A DNA stretch of 64,000 nt from Trichomonas vaginalis G3 (GCF_026262505.1 NC_067208.1:8379962-8443961), one strand, 5' to 3'. Counted from the first letter of the stretch, positions 20,126 to 31,146 are shown. Notes: a model not told the origin generated them from the letters alone. Numbers and translations: made by a program.

Positions 20126-20549
20126 AAAAAATATGAAATATTTATTTGATGATCTTAAGGCGAACGTACTTCAAATAGCAAAAATATAAATATTTATTAA
20201 CAAATCATTATGAATTTGGCTTTTCCAAAAATTTCAATTTGGTTTTGTTGACCAAAATCTGTCTAGACTGAACTGTATATTAATATCTACAATCATCTCA
20301 TTATTTGCACTGATCTCAGCAAGAGTTTCATTAATGAGCATCATGCATCCACGAACAATGTTAAAGAACAATGTGATTGCTCCATATTATAATTGTAGGT
20401 CATACGCTTCAAATTGCAATGCTTGATATTTGTGGTGATTATCGATTGAAGCAACAAAATCAATTTTGATAAGGGTTTTCCATAGATGATAAAGGATAGG
20501 ATTTTACATAGCTGCATACTCTTTATTTTGACAATGATTAGCAAATTTG
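20126..20549. other. Intergenic before SND1
   Basis: AT-rich with no supported gene. Confidence 0.45.
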
Positions 20550-20554
20550 TCACA
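20550..20554 (+). promoter_or_regulatory. Inr-like TCACA of SND1
   Basis: TTTGTCACAAGCGGG fits TCA(+1)YA, with a leader of about 37 nt to the ATG at 20589. Confidence 0.4.
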
Positions 20555-20588
20555 AGCGGGAGAAAAAAAAATTATCTGAAATAGAAAA

Positions 20589-22997
20589 ATGACTGACTCA
20601 GAGGGACCTATTTACGAATGGCGACGAGCATCAGTCATTGCAGTTCTCTCAGGAGACACAATCTGTGTAAAATACACAGGTTTCGAAACAGGAAATAAAG
20701 TAATTAAAATCGCTGGTTGCCAAGCACCAAATTTATCATTTTTCACTTCATCTGGTGTTGATGAACCATACGGAATTGAAGCATGGAAAGCACTTCGTAG
20801 CATTTTAAAGACAAAAACAGTTCTTTTACGAGTTCCTGAAATTTCGAGATCATCTGAACTTATTAAAGTCCCATTAATAGGCGAAGTAGAAGTAATTACA
20901 ACAGAAGTCCGCACTGTCCATGATGGAAAAGATGTTTGCGAAAGGTTAATCGTAACTGGCTGCGCAAAACGTATTAATGACTTCGATCCGGAGCGTCTGA
21001 AGCCATTAGAATCCCAAGCGAAAAGCAAAAACCTTGGAATTTGGTCTACATCAAAGAAATTGGAGTGCGGCCCGCCAAATATCGAACAAATTTATCAGAA
21101 AACGGAATTTACTGCATTTTTAACAGACTTCGATAATAATTGTACTGCAACACTATATTTACCAGAAGAAACAGCCATTGTTGAACTCGAAATTTGCGGA
21201 ATATTCATGCCGCCGATGCCACCTGAGTTCAGAAACGAAGTTAACAGATTTATTGCCGATCTACTACTCTCAGAACATCTCAGAGTTCGTGTTCTACAAA
21301 TCAATAAAAAGAAAATGCTTATGGGCGTCATTACTGTCAACGGACTTGATTTCGCATCGATACTACTTCAAAAGGGCTACGCAATGCTTAACGAAGTTAC
21401 TTGTTTTTACAGATCTGATTCAAATAATCTCGAAGTCTTCGAGAAACGAGCCATCAATCGCAAACTCGGTCTTTGGCAAACATACCTTCCTCTCCAGGAC
21501 CCTCCGCTTCCTCCAGAATTCGAAGGAACAATAATTGAAATCATATCTACTTCAAAACTGTCCATCCGTCCAAAAGACCAACAGCATGAAGTCATAATTA
21601 CACTCAACGCGATCCTTGTTCCAGCTTTCGGAGTCAATATCACATCAGAACCCGGTGGATACGAAGCTTACGAATATTTAAGGGAACAAGTAGGTAAAAC
21701 AGTCAGAGTTGAGGTCAACGATACATTCGGGGACATAAATTACGGTACCGTACACGTCAGACAGTCAGCAAATGCTGAAGTAATGATTCAAGAATACATG
21801 GTTAAGAACGGCTTAGCAACGATTTGCTCTAGCGGTGTCATTAAACCACCTAAAGGCATGAAAGCAATAGAAGCAGCTGCTGGGAAGGCTCCTCAGCCTC
21901 AACAAAAAAGAGCGATTTCGTATATCGTACCAAGTGAAATGCAATTATCGGAATTTGCTAGAACAACCGGTGAAAAGAAAAAACAAGGAATTATTAGCGC
22001 CGTTTATTCGCCTATGTCGTTTTTAATTGACGTTTTGGATCCGAATTATCGAATTCAGTTCTCATTAAAGGACATTGAAGCCTTTTCTCCTGAAGAATAT
22101 ATAACAGAAGTCGCCGTTGATTACCTCAGAACTAATTATTTGAACAGGGAAATCACATTTGTTATCGGAGGAACGGATATATCCAATGGAACGGTCAGTG
22201 GTTACTTCGGAATGGGTGAGAATAATGCCGACATAAGAATTGATCTCTTAAAGAATGGTTACGTCAGATTATTAAAAGATGATAACTTAAAACAGTACCA
22301 AAAACAAGCCCAAGATGCAAAAATAGGTGATTGGTCACGTGCAAAGAGATTATTCCCTATTCCACCACAGCCCCCGGCCCTTGTTTCCGTTTATGTAACA
22401 AAAGTTATTGATCCGCTCACAATTGCTGTTCAAACTAAGCCAAACTCGATGAACTCCATCAGATTCGAGTCCCTGGATTTAATGCCCAATCCAAAACAAG
22501 GAAATTTGGTTCTTTTTGTTAGAAATAATTTCGCATACAGAGCTTTAGTCAAAAAAGTCGAAGGCCATGCAGTAACATTGCATCTTATCGACTACGGATT
22601 TGTTGTACATGGCTTAATTGAAGAATTACGCAGAATTACCGACCAATTAGCCGGAATTCAAGCAATTGGTATGACAATGAAGCTTGCCTTCCTATCATTG
22701 TTCGATACCAACCAAGATATGGTCGTTAGATACCTCCACAACACAATAGGAAGCAAACAAGCGTTACAAGCTCACGTTGTAGGCACTGCTTCGGCTCCTG
22801 AGGTCATTTTAACTGTTGGAGAGACACTGGATACAATGTCTTTGCAGTATTTAATGATCAGAGACGGTGCTGCAAAACCTGGCCGAGATATTCCTGATAC
22901 TGATCATCCTTTATATGGAGATTTAGTCAAACACTTATTAGAAGCTGAAAAAACTGCAAAAACCTCAGATTTAGGCTTTTATAACAAGAAATATTAA
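20589..22997 (+). CDS. SND1: Tudor-SN / staphylococcal nuclease domain protein (SND1)
   Basis: 802 residues (human SND1 is about 910). Four SNase-like repeats in tandem: about 10-155 (ASVIAVLSGDTICVKYTG, GIEAWKALRSIL, KNLGIWSTS), 170-300, 312-440 and 460-600, each ending in a [LI]G[IL]W- or IGDWS-type motif. Then a Tudor domain about 615-720 (KQGNLVLFVRNNFAYRALVK, VTLHLIDYGF) and a partial fifth SNase fold to the end. The active-site residues of bacterial nuclease are not all kept, as usual. Known roles of the family are RNA binding and decay of edited or small RNAs, RISC association and spliceosome assembly. First ATG used; the initiator lies 37 nt upstream. Confidence 0.93.
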   Translation: MTDSEGPIYEWRRASVIAVLSGDTICVKYTGFETGNKVIKIAGCQAPNLSFFTSSGVDEPYGIEAWKALRSILKTKTVLLRVPEISRSSELIKVPLIGEVEVITTEVRTVHDGKDVCERLIVTGCAKRINDFDPERLKPLESQAKSKNLGIWSTSKKLECGPPNIEQIYQKTEFTAFLTDFDNNCTATLYLPEETAIVELEICGIFMPPMPPEFRNEVNRFIADLLLSEHLRVRVLQINKKKMLMGVITVNGLDFASILLQKGYAMLNEVTCFYRSDSNNLEVFEKRAINRKLGLWQTYLPLQDPPLPPEFEGTIIEIISTSKLSIRPKDQQHEVIITLNAILVPAFGVNITSEPGGYEAYEYLREQVGKTVRVEVNDTFGDINYGTVHVRQSANAEVMIQEYMVKNGLATICSSGVIKPPKGMKAIEAAAGKAPQPQQKRAISYIVPSEMQLSEFARTTGEKKKQGIISAVYSPMSFLIDVLDPNYRIQFSLKDIEAFSPEEYITEVAVDYLRTNYLNREITFVIGGTDISNGTVSGYFGMGENNADIRIDLLKNGYVRLLKDDNLKQYQKQAQDAKIGDWSRAKRLFPIPPQPPALVSVYVTKVIDPLTIAVQTKPNSMNSIRFESLDLMPNPKQGNLVLFVRNNFAYRALVKKVEGHAVTLHLIDYGFVVHGLIEELRRITDQLAGIQAIGMTMKLAFLSLFDTNQDMVVRYLHNTIGSKQALQAHVVGTASAPEVILTVGETLDTMSLQYLMIRDGAAKPGRDIPDTDHPLYGDLVKHLLEAEKTAKTSDLGFYNKKY

Positions 22998-23546
22998 TTT
23001 TTATTCTAATTTTTTTTGTAATTAAATGAAATTTATGTTCAAAACGTTTTTCTTTTCTATGAACTGATACATTTAAAGTCAAAATCATTCAATAATTTAA
23101 AAATAAATTTCAAAAAATATCAAAAGCAGTATTACTAAATTTAACTATAGTTTTCTCCATTCCATATGATAGCATATTGGTTTCAAACATTAACTGGTCA
23201 AAATATGGAAGTTCCATGAAGAATTCAATATACTTTCACATCTTTTGCACACGCTTAAATAATACTATTTAAGTTATTTTAGACTTTTCAACAATAGTTT
23301 ATTTAACTTTATTTCCAATAATTTTATTTTTTTTTGACTAAAGTATGAAATTCCAGATATCGCCAAAATAATTCAATGACAGAGCCTATGCCAAATATTT
23401 TTAATCTAAGGTTGTTAGATTTTGAAGATTTTGGAAATTTCATTACTAAAAAATAGAGAAGTAATACATAGCGATAAAGGTTCCAGATCCCCAATATAAG
23501 GATTTTATACTATCGTACTGATTACAAGAACCAAAATGATGTCATT
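22998..23546. other. Intergenic between SND1 and the ankyrin gene
   Basis: AT-rich, no gene seen. Confidence 0.5.
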
Positions 23547-23551
23547 TCATT
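23547..23551 (+). promoter_or_regulatory. Inr-like TCATT of the ankyrin gene
   Basis: Two overlapping candidates, TCATT at 23542 and 23547, lie downstream of the first in-frame ATG (23536), which argues for the ATG at 23560 or 23584 as the true start. The word AAAAAGTGACAAA sits directly before ATG 23584, as it does before the LRR gene ATG at 35495. Confidence 0.5.
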
Positions 23552-23559
23552 CGATTCTA

Positions 23560-25539
23560 ATGATTTATAAAAAAGTGACAAAAATGGAATTTTCGAATGC
23601 AGAGATAATTAAACTTCAGCAATGGCTGATCACAATGACAAAAGATAATTATCAAGAAGTATTCGAAAAGATCATGAACACATCTTTCATTAACTCTGAA
23701 GAAGGCCAACACATTATTTTACACAATTTACTGCTTTCCTACAAATACCGTAGGAGATTCCCAATCCCTGCTGTTAGGATTATCGGACTCCTGTACGAAG
23801 AAGCTAAAAATAACGAGAAAATGAAAAATATTCCTAAAATTTTTATTTTCTTGCTTTCAAAAGAAATCCTTCAACGATATCCTTTCCAAAAGTCATTCAT
23901 TTCATCCTACTTATTCCTTCGTGAAGTTGTAGAGCAAAATATTATTTCTTTGGATGTTTTACTTCACATGCTTGAAAAGCTGTTTTTCACAACATACAAA
24001 AAATCAAGAAACTGGTACAGTGGCGAAAGTATGAACACATTGTTCATTATTTGCTTCCTTTCTATATTTGGACATTTATTGAAAGATCGACTCCCACAAG
24101 AATACGAAAAGCTTGAAAACAAGATCGCAAACGATCCGCTGTGTACTAACTCTACTACTGGCGAGAGCCAATTCTACAGGGAATTCCTTATTATTCGACA
24201 ACAAGAATTTAGTTTTTTCAAGATGGACCCATTCCAAAACGGTTCTATTATTATGGCTCTCCATCGTGATAACCTTCAATGCCTTCAAGAGATTGCCGAA
24301 TCAGGCAAATTTGATCCAAACTTCCGAATTAACCCTACAATTCTTGAATCAGTTGATGAACTGAACACACATCCTCCACTTATTTCTATTGCCGCATTTT
24401 ATGGCTGCGTAAAATGCTTCAAATTCATGGTAATGAACGGTGCCGATCTAAAACTCAAATCAGACAACGGCTGGGATGTTCTTACATATGCCATTGCAGG
24501 TGGCAATATCGAAATCATACGTAGCATCGTTCCAAACAACCAACCACCGAAACATCTGATATCAGTCGCGATTCAGTACCATCACTTTGAGATTTTCCAT
24601 TGGTTCTACACTCTTTACTTCAACAACATCAGCCAGGAAGACTTCAAAGTCGAAGCTACACCAATGTTATGCGCGGCGGCCCTATCAGACAACGTTTGTG
24701 TCCTCGACTACCTTCTTTCTCATGGAGCCATTCCAGGTGTTGTTGATTCGATGGGATGGACACCACTTATGTATGCCGCTGAAGCAGGAAACGCGGAAGT
24801 TGTTTCCATCCTCCAGAAAAGCGGTGATGTTCTGATCAACAACAAAGATGACAAAGGATGGACCGCTCTTCATCGTGGTGCAATTAATGGTCACACACGT
24901 GTTCTGCGACTTCTTCTTTCTGATCCATCCATTGATGTCAATGCCACTAACAACTCATCACGTACAGCATTGATCCGGGCAGCTCGTGACGGACATTTCG
25001 AAGCTTTAGAACTTCTCTTGAGTTTTCCAGGCATCGAGAAGAACATCGTCGACAAGAAGAATCGCAGTGCTCTTCATTACGCAGTTCTTCTCCACCACAA
25101 ACAGTGCGTTGAGTGTCTTCTGAACGACAAAGATGTCAATCCACAACTTCCTGATGATTCTAGTTTCACACCTCTTCACATCGCTGCATCTAATGATTTC
25201 TCAGACTTAATCCGTCTTTTCGCCGATCGAGATGACGTTGACTTGAACTGCGTCGACTCAATCCAGTGGACACCTCTCCATGTTGCCGCTAAATGCGGCT
25301 CAACTAGTTTCGTCGAAGAGTTGCTTCAACACGAAAATGTCGATGTCAACCGTCAGAACTTGATGAAGCGAACTCCTATTTTCAACGCTATTGAAAACGA
25401 AAAAATCGAAGTTGTCAAAGTTCTCCTTTCTCGTGAAGACCTCGATTTGAGTGTTGTTGACAGCGAAGGACACACAGCTAAAGATGTCGCACTCCAGACA
25501 AAGAACGAAGATATCATTAATCTTCTTTTAAATAAATGA
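23560..25539 (+). CDS. Ankyrin-repeat protein, about 650-660 residues
   Basis: The N-terminal 230 residues are helical without repeats (as in trichomonad ankyrin proteins). From about residue 235 there are roughly ten ankyrin repeats of about 33 residues: GWDVLTYAIAGGNIEIIRSI, GWTPLMYAAEAGNAEVVSIL, GWTALHRGAINGHTRVLRLL, RTALIRAARDGHFEALELLL, FTPLHIAASNDFSD, WTPLHVAAKCGSTSF and RTPIFNAIENEKIEVVKVLL. The units from residue ~440 on are SDPSIDVN/GIEKN-type, with a 34-35 residue period. It is likely a protein-interaction scaffold; no enzyme domain. Start could be 23560 (8 codons longer) or 23584. The 3' third is copied almost exactly at 32.6-33.3 kb. Confidence 0.85.
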   Translation: MIYKKVTKMEFSNAEIIKLQQWLITMTKDNYQEVFEKIMNTSFINSEEGQHIILHNLLLSYKYRRRFPIPAVRIIGLLYEEAKNNEKMKNIPKIFIFLLSKEILQRYPFQKSFISSYLFLREVVEQNIISLDVLLHMLEKLFFTTYKKSRNWYSGESMNTLFIICFLSIFGHLLKDRLPQEYEKLENKIANDPLCTNSTTGESQFYREFLIIRQQEFSFFKMDPFQNGSIIMALHRDNLQCLQEIAESGKFDPNFRINPTILESVDELNTHPPLISIAAFYGCVKCFKFMVMNGADLKLKSDNGWDVLTYAIAGGNIEIIRSIVPNNQPPKHLISVAIQYHHFEIFHWFYTLYFNNISQEDFKVEATPMLCAAALSDNVCVLDYLLSHGAIPGVVDSMGWTPLMYAAEAGNAEVVSILQKSGDVLINNKDDKGWTALHRGAINGHTRVLRLLLSDPSIDVNATNNSSRTALIRAARDGHFEALELLLSFPGIEKNIVDKKNRSALHYAVLLHHKQCVECLLNDKDVNPQLPDDSSFTPLHIAASNDFSDLIRLFADRDDVDLNCVDSIQWTPLHVAAKCGSTSFVEELLQHENVDVNRQNLMKRTPIFNAIENEKIEVVKVLLSREDLDLSVVDSEGHTAKDVALQTKNEDIINLLLNK

Positions 25540-25609
25540 GTTTTTTTATTTTTTTTGTTTGTAAAAAAATTATTTTTAATAATAAAAAACGATAATAATA
25601 AATCCTTGA

Positions 25610-25755
25610 AAAATTAACGCACTTGTCTAAAGGAAAATGATAAATGATGTTACGTATTGGAAGCATATTTATCCTGCTTTACAGAAATATGTTGAAAAGT
25701 GAGTAAAGTTATGAATAAACTGATCCTAGTGAATGATATTGTATTACACAGAAAT
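25610..25755 (-). pseudogene. Beta-helix family relic (3' end only)
   Basis: About 145 bp resemble the last part of copy C4 at 33.33-33.48 kb (AAAAATTAACGCACTTGTC, ACAGAAATATGTTGAAAAGTG). No open frame is kept. It follows the ankyrin gene exactly as C4 follows the copied ankyrin 3' half, so ankyrin 3' end and beta-helix 3' end form one old duplicated block. Confidence 0.6.
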
Positions 25756-25863
25756 TGAATGCGACATTTGAAATTGTTTGCAATAGCGAGAGAATAGATT
25801 ATTGAATGACAAAAATGCATCTTGAGTGTCTTTACTTATACTTGTAATGACAAATGTTCTTAA

Positions 25864-25983
25864 GGGTGCACTTACGCGTATCTGACTTTAATTCAAATTT
25901 CTGACAAATGGCGTGAAGTGTCATTGAAAATTAACCTTAAACATCTGAATCGAAGGACATGTAATACAGGTGTAAGTGCACTC
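25864..25983. mobile_element. 120-bp TTAA-flanked MITE
   Basis: Ends GGGTGCACTTACGC and GTGTAAGTGCACTC form inverted repeats with few mismatches, flanked by TTAA at 25860-25863 and 25984-25987. The end sequence matches the GGGTGCAC family at 31270. Confidence 0.7.
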
Positions 25984-25989
25984 TTAAGA

Positions 25990-26484
25990 AAAATTTTCCA
26001 CTTCAAGATAGCAATGATATAATAGAATTGAATAAGAAATCGTTAAATTTATTATCCAACATCTCCCCAAGATACAATGTCCAATCATTTGTAAACGAAG
26101 AATATTACAAAATATCATCGAAATAACAATAATTCTTTTTGCTATAGTTTTATTCTTTCTGTCATAGCAAATTTCTATTATAATATTGAACTCTTTATTG
26201 AAATATCAGTTTGTTAATACTTAGATGCCTTACAAAGAAAACCTATTTCGAAATTAAGAGCCATGTTCCCGATATTATTGCATTACTATATCAGTACTAA
26301 TTATTTAAATTCACTGTAACAAATACGAACTCTTTGAAAATTAAATTGAGAAATCAAGCCGCATCATCTTTTGAATATAAAGTTTTTCATATTTCAATTG
26401 ATATTAAACAATTGATGAATGCTTTCGTTAATAATGGTCTTTAATTACAATTTTTTGATTATATAAATTCATAAATCATGAATA
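25990..26484. other. Intergenic, repeat flank
   Basis: No gene. From 26404 (TTAAACAATTGATGAATGC) the sequence is duplicated at 28533, which is the 3' flank of beta-helix copy C3. Confidence 0.5.
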
Positions 26485-27017
26485 TTAACGCCTTCGTCTA
26501 AAGGAAAATTGATGATATAAATCAAAAGCAGATCTCATAGGCTTTTTATCTATAATAGGAAACTCTGTTTCACACAGATATGATGAAAAGTGAGAAAGAT
26601 TATGAATAGAATATATATTTTGAACATTATTTGTTATAACTGATTGATATGTTTTATCTATTATTCTGTCACAGAAAGAATCTTGAACTGTAATTGAACC
26701 AGAATAATCTTGATAAAATTCTACTCCTGGTCCTGTGTTTCCAAGAAATGAACAGTTTTCAATAAGAACAGTTGATCCAAATGCACAGAATGTTCCATAA
26801 TCAGATTTTTTGTGTTCATTATTCAAAACATTACAAAAATTAAAATTATAGTTACCCCAATTTAATTCAAAAATATTATAATTTGATGTTGTGTTACAAA
26901 ATGATGAATATGTTACGTTACTTAGACTTGTTGGTTGATTTAGAAGTATTCCTGAGTCATAGTCTGCTTCACAGAAACTTGTGTTGATTGATTTAACTTC
27001 AATATTTCCATATTTAA
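26485..27017 (-). pseudogene. Beta-helix family copy C2, 5' half replaced by a transposon
   Basis: Codes for the last 180 or so residues (YGNIEVKSINTSFCEADYD to FDLYHQFSFRRRR) and is nearly identical to the end of C3. Homology stops exactly at TTAA 27014-27017, where the 1.5 kb element begins. The element end supplies an in-frame ATG (27031-27033), so an MQDRSLK-initiated 182-residue open frame remains. Its direct repeat relation to C3 (26404-27017 versus 28533-29147) shows a local tandem duplication around the element. Confidence 0.75.
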
Positions 27018-28532
27018 GGCTCCGGTCCTGCATGATTACTGCATATAGTTAGGACGAGTGTCTAATAAGGAGTAAAAATATACCAATAGATTGCACATAT
27101 ACCAATATTTTGTAAAAATTAAATATTATCTATTTTTAAAATTTTCGAATTTGACTATATTATCGTTTTAAACATGATATATACTAACTTTACTATTTGA
27201 TATATGATAAATAATGATATTTTAAAAATTGAAAATTTGGATTTTTAAATTTGCAAAGTATATAGTATAGTAAATTCATAAATGAGTATAATGTGCCCAA
27301 TTATAACAATTTTCAATCATTTGATAATTCTATGACTATGGATTTTTGTACTTCTAATTAAAATAATGTCACTTTTTAATATATTGAGTTTAAGGTTTAA
27401 ATTTAATTTAAAAAATCGATTTGTTTATACATATTGGAAAGGAATTTTTTGATAATATCTTTTGTATATTAATACATTATGACTTATACTATGTCACCAT
27501 AATATAAGTTCAAATTTTTATCATGCACATCAATATAAAATTGTAATTCAAAAAACACCTACTTCTATCGTCAAAAATACTCTCAATTTGAAAAAATACA
27601 TCAAAAATATCAAATTTGCAAACCTAATTCTTCGAAATACCGAAGAAGGTAGAATATACAAATAGTGTCGACAGAAACTATATAATTTTCTTTACAAATT
27701 GTCGAAGGGGAACTGAGAGTTTTTTCTTATACGTTGAATTATAAATCAAATTATTGAATGGATTTTTGGAAAATTGAATACTCAATTATCGAAAAACCGT
27801 TTTGACAAAAAGTGATTAATACAATATTGTTGCCTATATTAAGTAATTATCATATATGATTTTTATTATCATATCAATTAATCGTGCATGAAGTTATTCT
27901 CGACGCAAAAATCGTTTTTTATAGGGGTCTTGCAAATCTAATTATTCTTTCATATATTTTTTAGAAGCAAACTCACTATATCAAAATAAACTTTAGTTGC
28001 ATTCTAACAATTTGTCGAAGGGGAACTGAGAGTTTTTTCTTTATTATCAAGATATGACAAAAATGTTAATATACAATTTTTTAATATTCGACATATATAG
28101 CGATAATGTAATATTATATGATTTTATTATATTATGATAGCATATATAAACCTTATCATATTATTAAAACTTTCACAAATCAAAAATATCTAGATTCTGT
28201 CAAAAAGTGATTTGTCAGATTTTTTCAAAAAAACAAATTACTCATCTAGAAGAGATTGTAAATCAAGTTTACTAATAACAATATAATGTATCACTAATAT
28301 GCTATAAAATGTCGTGGGCTTTTTTGATTATAAATAGTTTTACCGGTCAAAGTTGAAATTTGTCAAAATACCGAATTCTCAGATAAGATGAACTATAATA
28401 GTAATACTCAGTTTAAATATACTATACTATAGTGTATTACATAATGATATTATGTACTAAAATAAAAGTATCAAAAACTCATATTGGTGGAGATATTAAA
28501 ACTTTTAAAATTGAGAGGGTGGGACCGGAGCC
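27018..28532. mobile_element. 1.5 kb TTAA-flanked non-autonomous element
   Basis: Perfect 11-bp inverted ends GGCTCCGGTCC...GGACCGGAGCC, flanked by TTAA at 27014-27017 and 28533-28536. The interior is AT-rich with no frame above 60 codons, so non-autonomous. It carries an internal direct repeat: TTGTCGAAGGGGAACTGAGA occurs near 27.71 and 28.02 kb. It sits at the junction between two tandem copies of the beta-helix 3' region. Confidence 0.75.
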
Positions 28533-28613
28533 TTAAACAATTGATGAATGCTTTCGTTAATAATGGTCTTTAATTACAATTTTTTGATTATATAAATTCA
28601 TAAATCATGAATA

Positions 28614-29636
28614 TTAACGCCTTCGTCTAAAGGAAAATTGATGATATAAATCAAAAGCAGATCTCATAGGCTTTTTATCTATAATAGGAAACTCTGTTTC
28701 ACACAGATATGATGAAAAGTGAGAAAGATTATGAATAGAATATATATTTTGAACATTATTTGTTTTAACTGATCCTGTTGTTTTACCTATTCTGTCACAG
28801 AAAGAATCTTGAACTGTAATTGAACCAGAACGATCTTGATAAAATTCTACTCCTGGTCCTGTGTTTCCAAGAAATGAACAGTTTTCAATAAGAACAGTTG
28901 ATTCAACTGCCCAGAATGTTCCACAATTAGAATATATGAGTTTATTATTCAAAACATTACAAAAATTAAAATTATACTCAATCCATATTAATTGTAAAAT
29001 TCTATAATTTGATGTTGTGTTACAAAATGATGAATATGTTACATTACTTAGACTTGTTGGGTTTTCTAGACGAATTCCTGATCCCCAGTATGCTTTACAG
29101 AAACTTGTGTTGATTGATTTAACTCCAATATTTCCATAACAAAGATAATTTGTATAATATTTTTCTAAATTTCCGCATTCATAAAAAGAACTTTCATAAA
29201 GATAATTTTTATTATTTGAATTTCTAATTATGTAAACATATGAATGATGTCCCCAGGAGTTTGTTTTTGATTTGTAGCCACATGTTCGGTATTGGACAAT
29301 GGAACTTTTACAGTTAAAGTAGATAGATCCACCATTTGTATTACTGCTGCAGTTAGTAAATGAACAATCTGAGTTAAGAAATTTATTGCTTGTATTCGTA
29401 AAATAAATGGCACTATTGGTCGTAATATCAATGAATATACAGTTATATAAGAAGCACTCATTATTCGTTGATGTTGCTTGAACGTTTGTACCTTGAATTG
29501 GTTTTAAATTAGTTGATGTATTGTAAAATAGTTCCCAAACATTATTAGGTAATTGATCAAAGTGTAAATTATTTATAGTTGATGTGTGTTTTGATACTGT
29601 TATCTGAAAATCGTGATTGAATTTCATTGTTTTCAT
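28614..29636 (-). CDS. Beta-helix family copy C3, intact (340 residues)
   Basis: Complete frame from ATG 29634-29636 (MKTMKFNHDFQITVSKH) to a stop after SFRRRR. About eight short repeats give the strand pattern expected of a right-handed beta-helix: FLYNCIFIDITTNSAIYF, NGGSIYFNCKSSIVQYRTCG, LYESSFYECGN, INTSFCKAYW, VTYSSFCNTTSN, NFNFCNVLNN, VLIENCSFLGNTGPG and ITVQDSFCDR. Cysteine-rich (about 5%), Asn/Ser-rich. No clear signal peptide in this start context, unlike C4 which begins MWCFMILLL. The family resembles Pmp-like or beta-helix surface proteins of trichomonads; adhesion is possible but unproven. A perfect 26-bp hairpin lies 5 nt upstream of the ATG. Very similar to C5. Confidence 0.7.
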   Translation of the reverse strand: MKTMKFNHDFQITVSKHTSTINNLHFDQLPNNVWELFYNTSTNLKPIQGTNVQATSTNNECFLYNCIFIDITTNSAIYFTNTSNKFLNSDCSFTNCSSNTNGGSIYFNCKSSIVQYRTCGYKSKTNSWGHHSYVYIIRNSNNKNYLYESSFYECGNLEKYYTNYLCYGNIGVKSINTSFCKAYWGSGIRLENPTSLSNVTYSSFCNTTSNYRILQLIWIEYNFNFCNVLNNKLIYSNCGTFWAVESTVLIENCSFLGNTGPGVEFYQDRSGSITVQDSFCDRIGKTTGSVKTNNVQNIYSIHNLSHFSSYLCETEFPIIDKKPMRSAFDLYHQFSFRRRR

Positions 29637-31146
29637 CAAAAAAATGAATCGGCATTATTTGACATTTCAATGATGTAAATGTCAAATAATGCCGATTCAT
29701 TTGAATCTTATATTCAAGTTATGAAATTGCGATTCTTTTAGCTGTCATCAGCATTTTAACAGCTAGTGCATGGAAACAATGATGTAAATCATTCTAATCT
29801 TATATAAAAACATCGATTTTGCTGATTAAATTTTTGGATTTCGTAATAAAATGATCAATATTGTAAATAATTAAAGCTATTGTACTTACACATGATTTGT
29901 ATATTATAAAATGTATGAAATATCGACTTAATTCGCTTGAAAATTTGAAATAGGGAGAATCTTTATATAAAACGCCTAATATCTAACAATTATTACATTA
30001 AATGAATACTTAAATTTGAGTAATCGATGATTTATATGAATTCTCTGGTCTGAATAAAGAATATCGAAAATTAGTTTGATTTTGGGGTTGTTTTGATAGT
30101 ATTGTCAAATGTAATGATGTAAAAACATGAATTTATTAGTAAATACATGCTCGTGTTTGAGTAAAAATAGATATTTGTTGTTGTGAAATAAGTATTTGAT
30201 TTCTTGTAAATCTTGAATGAAAACAATAAGTTCGTATCAATGGGAAAATCGAATATGTAGCTATTTAATTTGTATCAAAAGAATTTTTTAATGAGAATTT
30301 AAATTTCGAAGAAATTTGTTATGTATCGTTGAGTTTTGTAATTAAAACTGATATGTTAATGATGTGATTTGCTTTTTTAAAACATTTATTAGTCTTGATG
30401 AAATAATTTTTCTTTTGTTAAACATTTCTTCTGAGTTTGCTAATAAAGACGGAGTCCTTTGTGAATGTGACATAGGCGCCCGAGAACCGTATGCACAAAA
30501 ACTCTTATTGGGTGTCTTGTCTTTAGATATTCTTTCAAAAATATGCCAAATTTGATTGATGATTTCTAAAAAAGTAATCTAATCATCTGATGCCATTAAT
30601 TGTATTTAGAAAAAAAATTCGTTCTTTTAATTTTTTAAGAGTATCACAGCAGATGATTAACTTTCCTTGATTTACGATACAACTAATTCACCAAATGCAG
30701 AAGTGCAATCGAATACAAACAATCGAATCTCCTAATTGATGAATCAAATAGTCCATTTTTCATTGAATTATTTAATCAAATCGTCTCTAATCATAGCAAT
30801 CCTCCAAAATCAATCAGTAGTACACATGTTATCTTTGATCAATTCTTACGTTATAAAGAGAAGAGCACATTTATATGATCTCAAGTATATTTTTGATTTT
30901 TTTTTACAAATCTTGTCAATAAGACATTTGAAGTTGTTACCGATACAGTTACATAATTTTGAGATACAAATTCACCGCGCAATATTATTTTATTAAACTA
31001 AAACAGAGATAATTTTCTAAAAATTTAAATCATACATTGATCAGTACCTTGTAGAAGATACACATATTGATTTCAAATTCGTATGCATTGAAATGTTCGA
31101 CGACATTTACACTGTTCGTTTTGAACCTATAATTATTCCATTTATA
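29583..31146. repeat. 1.56 kb segment repeated almost exactly at 50327-51890
   Basis: Direct duplication (offset 20,744 bp at both ends) of the upstream region of C3/C5. Only a few differences are visible, for example one extra A near 51.16 kb and one fewer T near 51.65 kb. It ends at CCATTTATA; beyond that the copies differ. The segment has no convincing gene; a decayed frame around 30.72-30.87 kb (NSPFFIELFNQIVSNHSN) may be an old coding remnant. Confidence 0.85.
29642..29702. repeat. Perfect 26-bp-stem hairpin abutting the C3 start
   Basis: Arm 29642-29667 (begins AAATGAATCGGCATTATTTG) is the exact reverse complement of arm 29677-29702, with a 9-nt loop CAATGATGT. It lies 5 nt upstream of the ATG on the minus strand, so any leader would carry it. 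The same hairpin stands at 50386-50446 before C5. Confidence 0.85.
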
